Below, piece by piece: positions 26,677-37,613 of a stretch of 64,000 nt of DNA. The DNA comes from Methylobacterium frigidaeris. Its GTDB lineage: Bacteria > Pseudomonadota > Alphaproteobacteria > Rhizobiales > Beijerinckiaceae. The position numbers were made by a program, and so were the translations under genes. The notes under the pieces were generated by a model. That model was not told the origin of the DNA. It saw only the letters and a program-made list of their open reading frames with translations, and made no database searches. The DNA is taken from positions 1 through 64,000 of the forward strand of contig NZ_BPQJ01000005.1 in assembly GCF_022179185.1 (NCBI RefSeq). The letters run 5' to 3'. Every line of letters starts with the position of its first letter. Within the stretch, counting starts at the first letter, position 1.

Positions 26677-27951
26677 TTAGAGATCGAGCACGAGGCGCGC
26701 CGGGTCCTCCAGGGCCTCCTTGACCCGCACCAGGAAGGTCACGGCCTCCTTCCCGTCGACGATGCGGTGATCGTAGGACAGGGCGAGGTACATCATCGGC
26801 CGCGCCTCGATCTTGCCGCCGCGCACCACCGGACGCTCCTCGATGCGGTGCATGCCGAGGATGCCCGATTGCGGTGCGTTGAGGATCGGGGTCGACATCA
26901 GCGAGCCGTAGATGCCGCCGTTGGTGATCGTGAACGTGCCGCCCTGCATGTCCTCGATCGACAGCTTGCCGTCGCGGGCCTTGCGGCCGAAGCCGGTGAT
27001 GGCCTTCTCGATCCCGGCGATCGACAGCTGGTCGGCGTCGCGCACCACCGGCACGACCAGGCCCTTGTCGGTGCCGACCGCGATGCCGACGTGGTAGTAG
27101 TTCTTGTAGACGATGTCCTGGCCATCGATCTCGGCGTTCACCGCCGGCACGTCCTTGAGGGCGCCGATCACCGCCTTGGTGAAGAAGCCCATGAAGCCGA
27201 GCTTGGCGCCGTGCTTCTTCTCGAACACGTCCTTGTACTGCTGGCGCAGGGCCATCACGGCGCCCATGTCGACGTCGTTGAACGTCGTCAGCATGGCGGC
27301 GGTGTTCTGCGCGTCCTTGAGGCGCCGGGCGATGGTCTGGCGCAGCTTGGTCATGCGCACCCGCTCCTCGCGGGAGGCATCGTCCGGCGCCGACGGGGCG
27401 CGGGCGACCTGCGGGGCCGGAGCCGGAGCGGGCGAGGAGGCGCCCGACGAGATCGCCGAGAGCATGTCGCCCTTGGTCACGCGGCCGTCCTTGCCGCTGC
27501 CCTTCACCGACGACGGGTCGACGCCGGATTCCTGGGCGAGGCGCGCAACGGCCGGGCCGTTGTCGCCCGAGGCGTGGCCCTTCGGGGCGGCGTCGCCGTG
27601 GCTGCCGTAAGAAGCGGACGAGGACTTGGCGGGCGCCTCGGCGGCGGCCTTCGGGGCCTCGGCCTTGGGGGCTTCCGCCTTCGGAGCGGCCGCGCCGTTG
27701 CCGGCGCTCGCGCCGCCCTCGACGATCGAGCCGAGGAGCGCGCCGGGCTCCACCGTCTCGCCGTCCTTGGCGACGATGTCGCCGAGCTGGCCGGAGGCCG
27801 GGGCGTTGACCTCGAGGGTGACCTTGTCGGTCTCGAGCTCGACCAGCGGCTCGTCGGCCTTCACGGTGTCGCCGGGCTTCTTGAACCAGCGGCCGATCGT
27901 GGCCTCGCTCACGGACTCGCCGAGCGTCGGGACGCGGATTTCGGTGGCCAT
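26677..27951 (-). CDS. sucB: 2-oxoglutarate dehydrogenase E2, dihydrolipoyl succinyltransferase
   Basis: A 424-residue E2. It has one lipoyl domain (lipoylated K43 in ETDKVTLEV), an Ala/Pro/Lys linker containing repeated PKAEA units, and a peripheral-subunit binding domain ([18 protein letters not shown]). The catalytic domain ends in [11 protein letters not shown] with the active-site His and Asp. It transfers succinyl groups to CoA. It lies downstream of sucA with an 84-base spacer containing a hairpin. Confidence 0.96.
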   Translation of the reverse strand: MATEIRVPTLGESVSEATIGRWFKKPGDTVKADEPLVELETDKVTLEVNAPASGQLGDIVAKDGETVEPGALLGSIVEGGASAGNGAAAPKAEAPKAEAPKAAAEAPAKSSSASYGSHGDAAPKGHASGDNGPAVARLAQESGVDPSSVKGSGKDGRVTKGDMLSAISSGASSPAPAPAPQVARAPSAPDDASREERVRMTKLRQTIARRLKDAQNTAAMLTTFNDVDMGAVMALRQQYKDVFEKKHGAKLGFMGFFTKAVIGALKDVPAVNAEIDGQDIVYKNYYHVGIAVGTDKGLVVPVVRDADQLSIAGIEKAITGFGRKARDGKLSIEDMQGGTFTITNGGIYGSLMSTPILNAPQSGILGMHRIEERPVVRGGKIEARPMMYLALSYDHRIVDGKEAVTFLVRVKEALEDPARLVLDL

Positions 27952-28003
27952 GTCTTCCGTCAGGGTTGGGGCGGTGGGGGTCCCGCCCGAAAAAGGATCA
28001 GGC

Positions 28004-28023
28004 GGCGCCCCGGGAGGGGCGCC
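28004..28023 (-). promoter_or_regulatory. Intercistronic hairpin between sucA and sucB
   Basis: An 8-base perfect stem (GGCGCCCC with GGGGCGCC) and a 4-base loop lies 12 bases after the sucA stop. It could set the relative abundance of E1 and E2 messages by attenuating transcription or protecting sucA RNA ends. Confidence 0.5.
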
Positions 28024-28035
28024 GGTGAAGGGTGA

Positions 28036-30990
28036 TCAGACCGCCAGGGCCTCGTTGAGGAAGGCCTGGAGCTGGTCGAGGTGCTTCGACATCAGGCCGA
28101 CGGCGGTCGAGGCCGAGGCCGGGCGGCCGATGTAGCGCGGGCGCTTGGAGGCGGAGCCGGCCTGGTTGAGAACCCACTCGAGGTAGGGCTCGACGAAGGC
28201 CCACGAGCCCATGTTCTTGGGCTCCTCCTGACACCACACCACCTCGGCGTTGCGGAACCGGGAGATCTCGGTGGCCAGCGACTTCAGCGGGAACGGGTAG
28301 AGCTGCTCGACGCGCATCAGGTATACGTCGGAGATGCCGCGCTTTTCGCGCTCCTCGTACAGGTCGTAATAGACCTTGCCCGAGCAGAGCACGACGCGCC
28401 GGACCTTGTCGTCCTTGGGCAGCTTCACGCCGTCCTGCGCCTTCTCGGCGTCGTCCCACAGCACGCGGTGGAAGGTCGAGCCCTCGGCGATGTCGGAGAG
28501 CGGCGACACCGCCCGCTTGTGGCGCAGCAGCGACTTCGGGGTCATCAGCACCAGCGGCTTGCGGAAGTCCCGCTTCAGCTGGCGGCGCAGGATGTGGAAG
28601 TAGTTCGAGGGCGTCGTGCAGTTGGCGACCTGCATGTTGTCCTCGGCGCACATCTGCAGGTAGCGCTCGAGCCGGGCCGAGGAGTGCTCCGGACCCTGGC
28701 CCTCGTAGCCGTGCGGCAGCAGCATCACCAGGCCGGACATGCGCAGCCACTTGCGCTCGCCGGACGAGATGAACTGGTCGACCACGACCTGCGCGCCGTT
28801 GGCGAAGTCGCCGAACTGCGCCTCCCACAGCACCAGGGAGTTCGGCTCGGCCAGGGAGTAGCCGTACTCGAAGCCGAGCACCGCCTCCTCCGAGAGCATC
28901 GAGTTGATGACCTCGTAGCGGCTCTGGCCGTCCTTGATGTGGTTGAGGGGCGTGTAGCGCTCCTCGTTCTCCTGGTCGATCACCACCGAGTGGCGCTGCG
29001 AGAAGGTGCCGCGCTCGACGTCCTGGCCCGACAGGCGGACCCGGTGGCCTTCCGTGAGGAGCGAGCCGAAGGCCAGCGCCTCGGCGGTGGCCCAGTCCAG
29101 GCCCTCGCCGGTCTCGATCGCCTTGGCGCGGTTGTCGAGGAAGCGCCGGATGGTGCGGTGCAGGTGGAAGTCCTGCGGCACCGTGGTGATGGCTTTCCCG
29201 ATCTCCCGCAGGGTGTCGGCCGGCACGCCGGTGCGGCCGCGGCGCGGGTCGTCCTCGTCCTCGCGCACCGCCTTCAGGCCCGACCAGCGGCCGTCGAGCC
29301 AGTCGGCCTTGTTGGCCTTGTAGGCCGTCGCGATGTCGAACTCGCTGTCGAGGGTCGCGCGGAACTCGGCCTTGCGGTCCTCCAGCTCCTTCTGGCTCAC
29401 CACGCCGCTCTCGGTCAGCCGCTTGCCGTAGCTCCCAAGGGTCGAGGGGTGCTTGCGGATGATCTGGTACATCTTCGGCTGGGTGAACGCGGGCTCGTCG
29501 CCCTCGTTGTGGCCGAAGCGGCGGTAGCAGAGCATGTCGATCACCACCGGCTTGTGGAACTTCTGCCGGTACTCGGTGGCGATCTTGGCCGCGAAGGTGA
29601 CAGCCTCGGGGTCGTCGCCGTTGCAGTGAAAGATCGGCGCCTCGACCATCTTCGCCACGTCGGACGGATAGGGCGAGGAGCGCGAGAAGCGCGGATCGGT
29701 GGTGAAGCCGATCTGGTTGTTGATGATGAAGTGGATCGAGCCGCCGGTGCGGTGGCCCTTCAGGCCCGACAGGCCGAGGCACTCCGCCACCACGCCCTGG
29801 CCCGCGAAGGCGGCGTCGCCGTGGATGAGGAGCGGCAGAACGTTGGTGCGCTGCTCGTCGTTCTGCTGGTCCTGCTTGGCGCGCACCTTGCCGAGCACCA
29901 CCGGATCGACGATCTCCAGGTGCGACGGGTTGGCGGTCAGCGACAGGTGGACGGTGTTGCCGTCGAAGGCCCGGTCGCTCGAGGCGCCGAGGTGGTACTT
30001 GACGTCACCCGAGCCCTCGACCTCGGCAGGCGACGACGAGCCGCCCTTGAACTCGTGGAAGATCGCCCGGAACGGCTTTGACATCACGTTGGCGAGCACG
30101 TTGAGGCGGCCGCGATGGGCCATGCCGAGCACGATGTCGGTGACGCCGAGCGCACCGCCGCGCTTGATGATCTGCTCCAGCGCCGGGACCATCGCCTCCG
30201 AGCCGTCGAGGCCGAAGCGCTTGGTGCCGGTGTACTTGAGGTCGAGGAACTTCTCGAAGCCCTCGGCCTCGATCAGCTTGTTGAGGATCGCCCGCCGGCC
30301 CTGCTCGGTGAACGAGATCTCCTTGTCCTTGCCCTCGATGCGCTCCTGGATCCAGGCCTTCTCCTCCGGATCGGAGATGTGCATGAACTCGACGCCGAGG
30401 GTCTGGCAATAGGTCCGCTCCAGGATCGCGACGATCTCCCGGATGGTGCCGAATTCGAGGCCGAGCACGTTGTCGAGGAAGATCGGGCGGTCCCAATCCG
30501 ACTCGGCGAAGCCGTAATGCTGCGGGTGCAGCTCCTCGTGGTCGCCGCGCGGCTGCAGGCCGAGGGGATCGAGCTTGGCGTGCAGGTGGCCGCGCATGCG
30601 GTAGGCGCGGATCAGCATGATCGCACGCACGGAATCCTTGGTCGCCTGCAGCACGTCGGCCGGGGCGACGGGCTGGCCCTTGGCCTCCTGCTTGGCCTTG
30701 ATCTTCTCGCCGACGGCCTTCTCGATCGTCGCCCAGTTGCCGTCCAGCGCCGAGACGATCTCGCCATTGGCGGCGACCGGCCAGTTGGGCTTGGCCCAGG
30801 ATGCGCCCTCGGCGTTCTTGACCACGATCGCGCTCTCCTCCTTCAGGCCGGAGAAGAAGCTGCGCCACTCGGGATCCACCGCGTTGGGATCCCGGGTGTA
30901 GGTCGCGTACAGCTCCTCGATGTAGTCGGCGTTGCCTCCGTAGAGGAACGAGGTTCCGAGGAGGGCGTCGTTCGCGTCCTGGCGTGCCAT
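28036..30990 (-). CDS. sucA: 2-oxoglutarate dehydrogenase E1 component
   Basis: A 984-residue thiamine-diphosphate enzyme that decarboxylates 2-oxoglutarate and reductively succinylates the E2 lipoyl arm. The N-terminal FLYGGNADYIEELYATYTRD is typical of OdhA/SucA, followed by GMAHRGRLN, and GDAAFAGQG with NNQIGF marks the ThDP-binding region. The C-terminal transketolase-like part includes QFGDFANGAQ and CQEEPKNMG. Length is normal. It begins the sucA-sucB unit of the TCA cluster. Confidence 0.97.
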   Translation of the reverse strand: MARQDANDALLGTSFLYGGNADYIEELYATYTRDPNAVDPEWRSFFSGLKEESAIVVKNAEGASWAKPNWPVAANGEIVSALDGNWATIEKAVGEKIKAKQEAKGQPVAPADVLQATKDSVRAIMLIRAYRMRGHLHAKLDPLGLQPRGDHEELHPQHYGFAESDWDRPIFLDNVLGLEFGTIREIVAILERTYCQTLGVEFMHISDPEEKAWIQERIEGKDKEISFTEQGRRAILNKLIEAEGFEKFLDLKYTGTKRFGLDGSEAMVPALEQIIKRGGALGVTDIVLGMAHRGRLNVLANVMSKPFRAIFHEFKGGSSSPAEVEGSGDVKYHLGASSDRAFDGNTVHLSLTANPSHLEIVDPVVLGKVRAKQDQQNDEQRTNVLPLLIHGDAAFAGQGVVAECLGLSGLKGHRTGGSIHFIINNQIGFTTDPRFSRSSPYPSDVAKMVEAPIFHCNGDDPEAVTFAAKIATEYRQKFHKPVVIDMLCYRRFGHNEGDEPAFTQPKMYQIIRKHPSTLGSYGKRLTESGVVSQKELEDRKAEFRATLDSEFDIATAYKANKADWLDGRWSGLKAVREDEDDPRRGRTGVPADTLREIGKAITTVPQDFHLHRTIRRFLDNRAKAIETGEGLDWATAEALAFGSLLTEGHRVRLSGQDVERGTFSQRHSVVIDQENEERYTPLNHIKDGQSRYEVINSMLSEEAVLGFEYGYSLAEPNSLVLWEAQFGDFANGAQVVVDQFISSGERKWLRMSGLVMLLPHGYEGQGPEHSSARLERYLQMCAEDNMQVANCTTPSNYFHILRRQLKRDFRKPLVLMTPKSLLRHKRAVSPLSDIAEGSTFHRVLWDDAEKAQDGVKLPKDDKVRRVVLCSGKVYYDLYEEREKRGISDVYLMRVEQLYPFPLKSLATEISRFRNAEVVWCQEEPKNMGSWAFVEPYLEWVLNQAGSASKRPRYIGRPASASTAVGLMSKHLDQLQAFLNEALAV

Positions 30991-31220
30991 GGCGATCTGT
31001 CTATCCGCGCTGGTCGATCGATGCGCCGGCTTCTCTCCCTCGGTTGGGGCGGGAGGATGGCGATCCGTCGACGGTGGGGGCGCCCGAATGTCCGGGCGCC
31101 GGGATGTCTTACGAACTCAAGAGAGTTGACGTTTGCTTGCGATGTGGGTGCGGGACCTTAATCCCGCACGCCACCCCTGCCATGCGCGAGGCGAAGGGCA
31201 TCGGCGTCCCGCAGGACGAC
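30991..31220 (-). promoter_or_regulatory. sucD-sucA spacer with two hairpins and an AT-richer core
   Basis: This 230-base gap contains two hairpins: 31148-31169 (GTGCGGGA with TCCCGCAC) and 31079-31100 (GGCGCCCG with CGGGCGCC). Between them lies a less GC-rich segment around 31100-31140 with an AACTCAAGAGAGTT inverted repeat. A terminator for sucCD plus a separate promoter for sucAB is a reasonable reading. No -35/-10 pair is certain. Confidence 0.45.
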
Positions 31221-32105
31221 TCAGCCCTTCAGGACCTCGACCAGGGTCTTGCCGAGGCGCGCCGGCGACGGCGAGACGCGGATGCCGGCCTCCTCCATCG
31301 CGGCGATCTTGTCCTCGGCGCCGCCCTTGCCGCCCGAGATGATCGCGCCGGCGTGCCCCATGCGGCGGCCGGGAGGGGCCGTGCGGCCGGCGATGAAGCC
31401 GACCATCGGCTTCTTGCGGCCGCGCTTGGCCTCGTCCTTGATGAATTGCGCCGCCTCTTCCTCGGCCGAGCCGCCGATCTCGCCGATCATCACGATCGAC
31501 TCGGTCTTGTCGTCAGCGAGGAACATATCCAGCATGTCGATGAACTCGGTGCCCTTGACCGGGTCGCCGCCGATGCCGACCGCGGTGGTCTGGCCGAGGC
31601 CCTCGTTGGTGGTCTGGAACACCGCCTCGTAGGTCAGGGTGCCGGAGCGCGACACAATACCGACCGAGCCCGGGCGGAAGATGTTGGCCGGCATGATGCC
31701 GATCTTCGACTCGCCGGCGGTGACGATGCCGGGGCAGTTCGGGCCGATGAGGCGCGACTTCGAGCCCTCGAGCGAGCGCTTCACCCGCACCATGTCGAGG
31801 ACGGGAATCCCTTCCGTGATGCAGACGATCAGCGGGATCTCGGCGTCGATCGCCTCGCAGATCGCGTCGGCGGCGCCCGGCGGCGGCACGTAGACCACCG
31901 AGGCGTCGGCGCCGGTGGCGTGACGCGCCTCCTTCACGGTGTCGAACACCGGCAGGCCGAGATGGGTCGCGCCGCCTTTCCCCGGCGAGGTGCCGCCGAC
32001 CATCTTGGTGCCGTAGGCGATCGCCTGCTCGGAGTGGAAGGTCCCGTTCTTGCCGGTGAAGCCCTGGCAGATGACCTTGGTGTTCTTGTCGATAAGGATG
32101 GACAT
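31221..32105 (-). CDS. sucD: Succinyl-CoA synthetase alpha subunit
   Basis: A 294-residue subunit that binds CoA through its N-terminal domain ([17 protein letters not shown]) and carries the phosphorylated histidine H251 in [18 protein letters not shown] and [12 protein letters not shown] are conserved. With SucC it converts succinyl-CoA to succinate while making ATP or GTP. GGAAAGA precedes the ATG at 32105. A toxin-antitoxin pair separates it from sucC. Confidence 0.96.
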   Translation of the reverse strand: MSILIDKNTKVICQGFTGKNGTFHSEQAIAYGTKMVGGTSPGKGGATHLGLPVFDTVKEARHATGADASVVYVPPPGAADAICEAIDAEIPLIVCITEGIPVLDMVRVKRSLEGSKSRLIGPNCPGIVTAGESKIGIMPANIFRPGSVGIVSRSGTLTYEAVFQTTNEGLGQTTAVGIGGDPVKGTEFIDMLDMFLADDKTESIVMIGEIGGSAEEEAAQFIKDEAKRGRKKPMVGFIAGRTAPPGRRMGHAGAIISGGKGGAEDKIAAMEEAGIRVSPSPARLGKTLVEVLKG

Positions 32106-32128
32106 GCGTATCTTTCCGGCGTGCGTGT

Positions 32129-32548
32129 TCAGATCGGACGGAACGGGTTCACCACACGGACCGAGCCGTAGGTCTGCCCGTCGTTGAGGTCTTCGCTGTA
32201 GACGACCGGGGCACCGAGCCGCTCGGCCGCCGCGACGATCGCTGCGTCCCAGTAGTTGATCCGGTAGCGGTCGCAGATCTCGGCGGCCCGCGTGACGCTC
32301 TCGAAGGTGATGGACGCGACGTGGCGGTCTCGCAGGATTTCCATCCACGCGATCGCCTCCGCCGAAGTGAACGGCGTCTTCGACTTGCGCGTGGCGTTGT
32401 AGAAGAATTCCTGCAAGACCTGTCCTGAGATACCGAAATCCGTCTCCGCGATGAGCAGGCGGGCGCGCTCGTGTTTGCTGGGTGCCGAGAAGCGGCCGAG
32501 GGCCGCGTAGATCAGCACGTTCGTGTCGAGGAAGCAGTCAGGGCTCAT
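32129..32548 (-). CDS. vapC: PIN-domain toxin, VapC-like
   Basis: A 139-residue PIN-domain ribonuclease. The acidic metal-binding residues D8 (FLDTNVLIY), E47 (QVLQEFF), D101 (NYWDAAIV) and the late E119/D120 and D123 are all present, so it appears catalytically intact. VapC toxins cleave tRNA or rRNA. The start overlaps the end of the antitoxin gene by 11 bases. It ends 23 bases before sucD and reads in the same direction, so it is likely transcribed with the TCA genes. Confidence 0.88.
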   Translation of the reverse strand: MSPDCFLDTNVLIYAALGRFSAPSKHERARLLIAETDFGISGQVLQEFFYNATRKSKTPFTSAEAIAWMEILRDRHVASITFESVTRAAEICDRYRINYWDAAIVAAAERLGAPVVYSEDLNDGQTYGSVRVVNPFRPI

Positions 32549-32873
32549 AGGAGCGCGTCCTGCTCCAGACGTCGGACCCGAGGTCGCCGGTGGTGGCGTC
32601 GATCAGGGCGAGCAGACGCCGACGGTTGTCGGCGTAGGTCTCGGCCCTACCCCGGCGCCGGTCGTGGAGGGCGGCGCGGCCCTCCTCCGGCGGCTCGTCC
32701 AGCACGGCCATGAGTGCGCGGTGGCCGGGATTGTGGATCTCGATCGGAGCGAGAGCGACGAGGTCCCTGGCATGCTGCTGGAGCAGATCCTCGATCGAGG
32801 TCTGCCGCGCCCGCGCCACGCTGGCGACGCGGTCGAGGGTCGTCTCGTCGAGGTCCAGGATCACCTTCGTCAT
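32538..32873 (-). CDS. Antitoxin of the PIN toxin (ribbon-helix-helix-like N-terminus)
   Basis: A 111-residue protein. The N-terminal segment (MTKVILDLDETTLDRVASVAR, with TSIEDLLQQHARDLV after it) has the beta-strand and helix pattern of DUF6364/CopG-like ribbon-helix-helix antitoxins. The charged C-terminal half would cover the toxin. It overlaps the toxin start by 11 bases, the usual coupling of antitoxin and toxin. It begins 42 bases after sucC ends. Confidence 0.75.
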   Translation of the reverse strand: MTKVILDLDETTLDRVASVARARQTSIEDLLQQHARDLVALAPIEIHNPGHRALMAVLDEPPEEGRAALHDRRRGRAETYADNRRRLLALIDATTGDLGSDVWSRTRSYEP

Positions 32874-32914
32874 CGCTCGCTCCGATTTGTTCGGGTCGGT
32901 CCCGACGCGCCGCT

Positions 32915-34111
<1,197 letters not shown>

Positions 34112-34150
34112 GGGGCGACAAGCTTTCTTTGATCGGGCGGGGCAGGCGAA

Positions 34151-34176
34151 GGCGGCGCGGAGAGCCCCGCGCCGCC
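34151..34176 (-). promoter_or_regulatory. Intercistronic hairpin between mdh and sucC
   Basis: A perfect 10-base stem (GGCGGCGCGG with CCGCGCCGCC) and a 6-base loop lies 10 bases after the mdh stop. It is probably a processing or stabilising element, or a partial terminator, within the cluster. Confidence 0.5.
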
Positions 34177-34185
34177 GATCAGGCC

Positions 34186-35397
<1,212 letters not shown>

Positions 35398-36084
35398 CTA
35401 CAGGGTCCCGATGCGCAGGATCCGCAGCATCGCCCGGATGACCGCGCCGAGGCGAGCTTCGATCAGGTCGCGGGGCACCTCGGCGTCGAGCTGGATCGAG
35501 ACCGGGTGCAGGAAGCGGTGGCTGGTGTCGAAGATGAAGGCGATGCCGCGCTCGCGGTCGCGCAGCGAGAAGGTGCCGGCATTCATCCCCTCCTCGATCA
35601 CCCGCTCGACCAGCTGGCGCAGGCGGCCGCGATGGCGCCGGGCGATCGGCCGGGATTCGACCGTCGCGTCGCGGTGGACCGCGAACAGATGCGGGTCCCG
35701 CGCCAGGACCTCGCGCTGCATCGAGGCGAGCGCCAGGAGCAGGCGTTCGAGCTTGTCGTCGGCGGGGTCCGGCGCGTCCGCGATGGCGCCGAGCTCGGCC
35801 TCGACCTCGCGCAGCCAGCGGCCCGCCACCGCGTCGACGAGCGCGGTCTTCGAGGGAAAGTAGCGGTAGACGTTGGCATGCGTCATGCCCGCCTCGGCCG
35901 CGACCCCGACGACCGTGACCTGCCGGTGCCCGAGGCGGCGCAGGTGGTCGGCTGCGATCGCGAGCAGCCGGGCATCGGCGGAGGGCGGTGCCGGCCGGGC
36001 GCGGGAACTCGGGCCGACGGTGAATGGCCCGTCCGCCGGGTGCGTCTCGTCGCGGGACTGGGCGCCGGAGCGGCTGCGGGGCAT
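35398..36084 (-). CDS. TetR family transcriptional regulator
   Basis: A 228-residue regulator. A disordered N-terminal tail of about 35 residues precedes the helix-turn-helix (VTVVGVAAEAGMTHANVYRYFPSK). The C-terminal part (DKLERLLLALASMQREVLARDPHLFAV) is a helical ligand-binding domain similar to the TetR_C group in which HLFAVHR recurs. It lies 249 bases upstream of mdh in the same direction. Whether it controls the TCA genes is unknown. Confidence 0.87.
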   Translation of the reverse strand: MPRSRSGAQSRDETHPADGPFTVGPSSRARPAPPSADARLLAIAADHLRRLGHRQVTVVGVAAEAGMTHANVYRYFPSKTALVDAVAGRWLREVEAELGAIADAPDPADDKLERLLLALASMQREVLARDPHLFAVHRDATVESRPIARRHRGRLRQLVERVIEEGMNAGTFSLRDRERGIAFIFDTSHRFLHPVSIQLDAEVPRDLIEARLGAVIRAMLRILRIGTL

Positions 36085-36185
36085 GGGACTCGGAACGGTT
36101 CAGACCGGTGGCGCGACGATCCCGCCAGGGTAGCGGCACGATGCCCGCGGGAGAAGCCCCGCCAGAGCGCCGCACAGCCGCAGTC

Positions 36186-36743
36186 TCAGACCCGGTAGCG
36201 CCGGTGCAGACTCGACACCACGTCCTCGGCGAGACCCAGGCGCTCGGCGAGATATGCCAGATACAGCTGGTTGACCCTGCGACGCTGGTCGACGGCGAGC
36301 AGCGAGGCGACGTAGGCGTAAGCGCCGAGATCGGCATCCTGGATCGCGTCGAGGAGGTCGCCCAGCGCCAGGGGCGCCGCGAGCGCCTTGTCGAGGCGCT
36401 GGCGCTCGGCCTCCGCGGCGCTGATCCGGGCGAGCGCGTCGCGCACCGGCGCCGGGTCCTGCCGGCGCCCCTGCGCCAGGAAGGCCGCCGCCATCGCCTG
36501 GATGACGAGGTCGCGCTGGGCCGGCTCCAGCACCCGGAGGTTCAGGGTGAGCGGCACCAGGGTCTGGTGGCGGTTCTGCAGGAAGGCGTGCAGCACCTTC
36601 TGGCCCAAGGCCTCGGTCAACACCGCATCCGCGCGGCCGGCCCGCCGGTCGCGCCGCGAGGCCCGGGCCGGGGCGGTCTCCGGCTCCTCGACCTCGTCCG
36701 GCGCGTCGCGCCCGAAGGCGCGGGTGAGGAAGGCGAAACTCAT
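36186..36743 (-). CDS. TerB/DUF533-like protein
   Basis: A 185-residue protein. The N-terminal half is charged. The C-terminal segment GAYAYVASLLAVDQRRRVNQLYLAYLAERLGL resembles the helical DUF533/TerB fold (YAASLLAID, then ERxYLxxLAxxLxL). TerB-like domains occur in tellurite-resistance and membrane-associated stress proteins. The function is not known and the family match is moderate. Confidence 0.6.
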   Translation of the reverse strand: MSFAFLTRAFGRDAPDEVEEPETAPARASRRDRRAGRADAVLTEALGQKVLHAFLQNRHQTLVPLTLNLRVLEPAQRDLVIQAMAAAFLAQGRRQDPAPVRDALARISAAEAERQRLDKALAAPLALGDLLDAIQDADLGAYAYVASLLAVDQRRRVNQLYLAYLAERLGLAEDVVSSLHRRYRV

Positions 36744-36806
36744 GCGAGGTCTCGATTGGGCAATTCCGCACCAACGTGCGATCGCGCGGCAAGCTCCGCC
36801 GCCGGC

Positions 36807-37418
36807 TCATCCCACGGCGATCGGGCGCAGGACCGGCACGTCGAAATAGACCCGGTCGAGAGCGATCTCGAACTCCACGGCCTCGAACCGCAGGACGTGG
36901 TCCGGTGCGGTGAGCACGTCGCTCACCCAGCCCTCCGGCTCGCGCCGATCATGCTCCACCCGCATCTGATCCTGATAGACGAGGACGAAGTGCCGGAGCG
37001 TCGGCAGGGACTTATAGAAGGAGAGCTTGTAGAAGGAGAGCTTGGGCCCGCGGTCGCGATCCATGGTGCTCGGCGACAGCACCTCGACGATCACCAGCGG
37101 GTCGGTGACGAAGGTTCGATTCTGCCGCGGCCCGCAGCGCACGTCGATGTCGGGCTTGGGCTTGTCCCGGCCGCGCCCATCATAATCGCGCAGCACCCGC
37201 ATCCCGCCCCGGTAGCTGCGGCAGCCTTGGGCATCCATCGCGAGCTTCAGCGGCGCGCCGAGATTGCCGGCGATCTGCTCGTGGTTCTCCGTCGGGTTCG
37301 TCATCATGACGATGCCGCCGTCGACGAGTTCCCAGTCGTGCTCGTCCTGCTGGGCGTCGACGAAGCGGTCGAACTCGGCGACGGTCAGCCGGCCGGAACG
37401 AGGGACGCGGTCTTCCAT
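36807..37418 (-). CDS. Uma2 family (DUF820) PD-(D/E)XK nuclease-like protein
   Basis: A 203-residue Uma2-type protein. Landmarks are LTVAEFDRFVD, ELVDGGIVMM, the acidic PDIDVRC with IVEVLSPST, and a lysine in the following strand. An internal duplication doubles LSFYK (KLSFYKLSFYK) right after the EVLSPST motif, caused by an exact 15-base tandem repeat at 37015-37044. The extra copy may shift the nuclease core. The ATG at 37418 fits the family start. The family's natural role is unknown. Confidence 0.8.
   Translation of the reverse strand: MEDRVPRSGRLTVAEFDRFVDAQQDEHDWELVDGGIVMMTNPTENHEQIAGNLGAPLKLAMDAQGCRSYRGGMRVLRDYDGRGRDKPKPDIDVRCGPRQNRTFVTDPLVIVEVLSPSTMDRDRGPKLSFYKLSFYKSLPTLRHFVLVYQDQMRVEHDRREPEGWVSDVLTAPDHVLRFEAVEFEIALDRVYFDVPVLRPIAVG
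37015..37044. repeat. Exact 15-bp tandem duplication in the Uma2 gene
   Basis: TAGAAGGAGAGCTTG occurs twice back to back. It keeps the frame and duplicates LSFYK in the encoded protein. Confidence 0.9.
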
Positions 37419-37590
37419 GACCGGCTCCTTCGGGGCGGCACCGAGCCTAAACGGGGCCACCGTGCACGCAAAGGCGCGAGCTCAAGCAAACTCTTCACGC
37501 CCGCCGCCCTGGGCAGAGCCCCGCACCACCCAATCTAGGGAGGCTCGCGACCCCGCATCAGGATCACCTCCCGGCATGACACGCCCCCGC

Positions 37591-37606
37591 CCCTCCGCCC
37601 GGAGGG
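37591..37606 (+). promoter_or_regulatory. Small hairpin containing the ribosome site of the SLC13-like gene
   Basis: CCCTCC pairs with GGAGGG across a GCCC loop. GGAGGG is the Shine-Dalgarno sequence 7 bases before the ATG at 37614, so translation initiation may be held back by this stem. Confidence 0.45.
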
Positions 37607-37613
37607 CCCGCGC

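Noticed and set aside
30991-31220. A sucA-type cis-regulatory RNA motif upstream of sucA
   Set aside because: The named sucA motifs are known from beta- and gammaproteobacteria, and I could not match their conserved positions here; only simple hairpins are claimed.
37104-37130. GGTTCGATTC-like tRNA T-arm string
   Set aside because: It lies inside the Uma2 coding frame and no acceptor or anticodon stem can be built around it.
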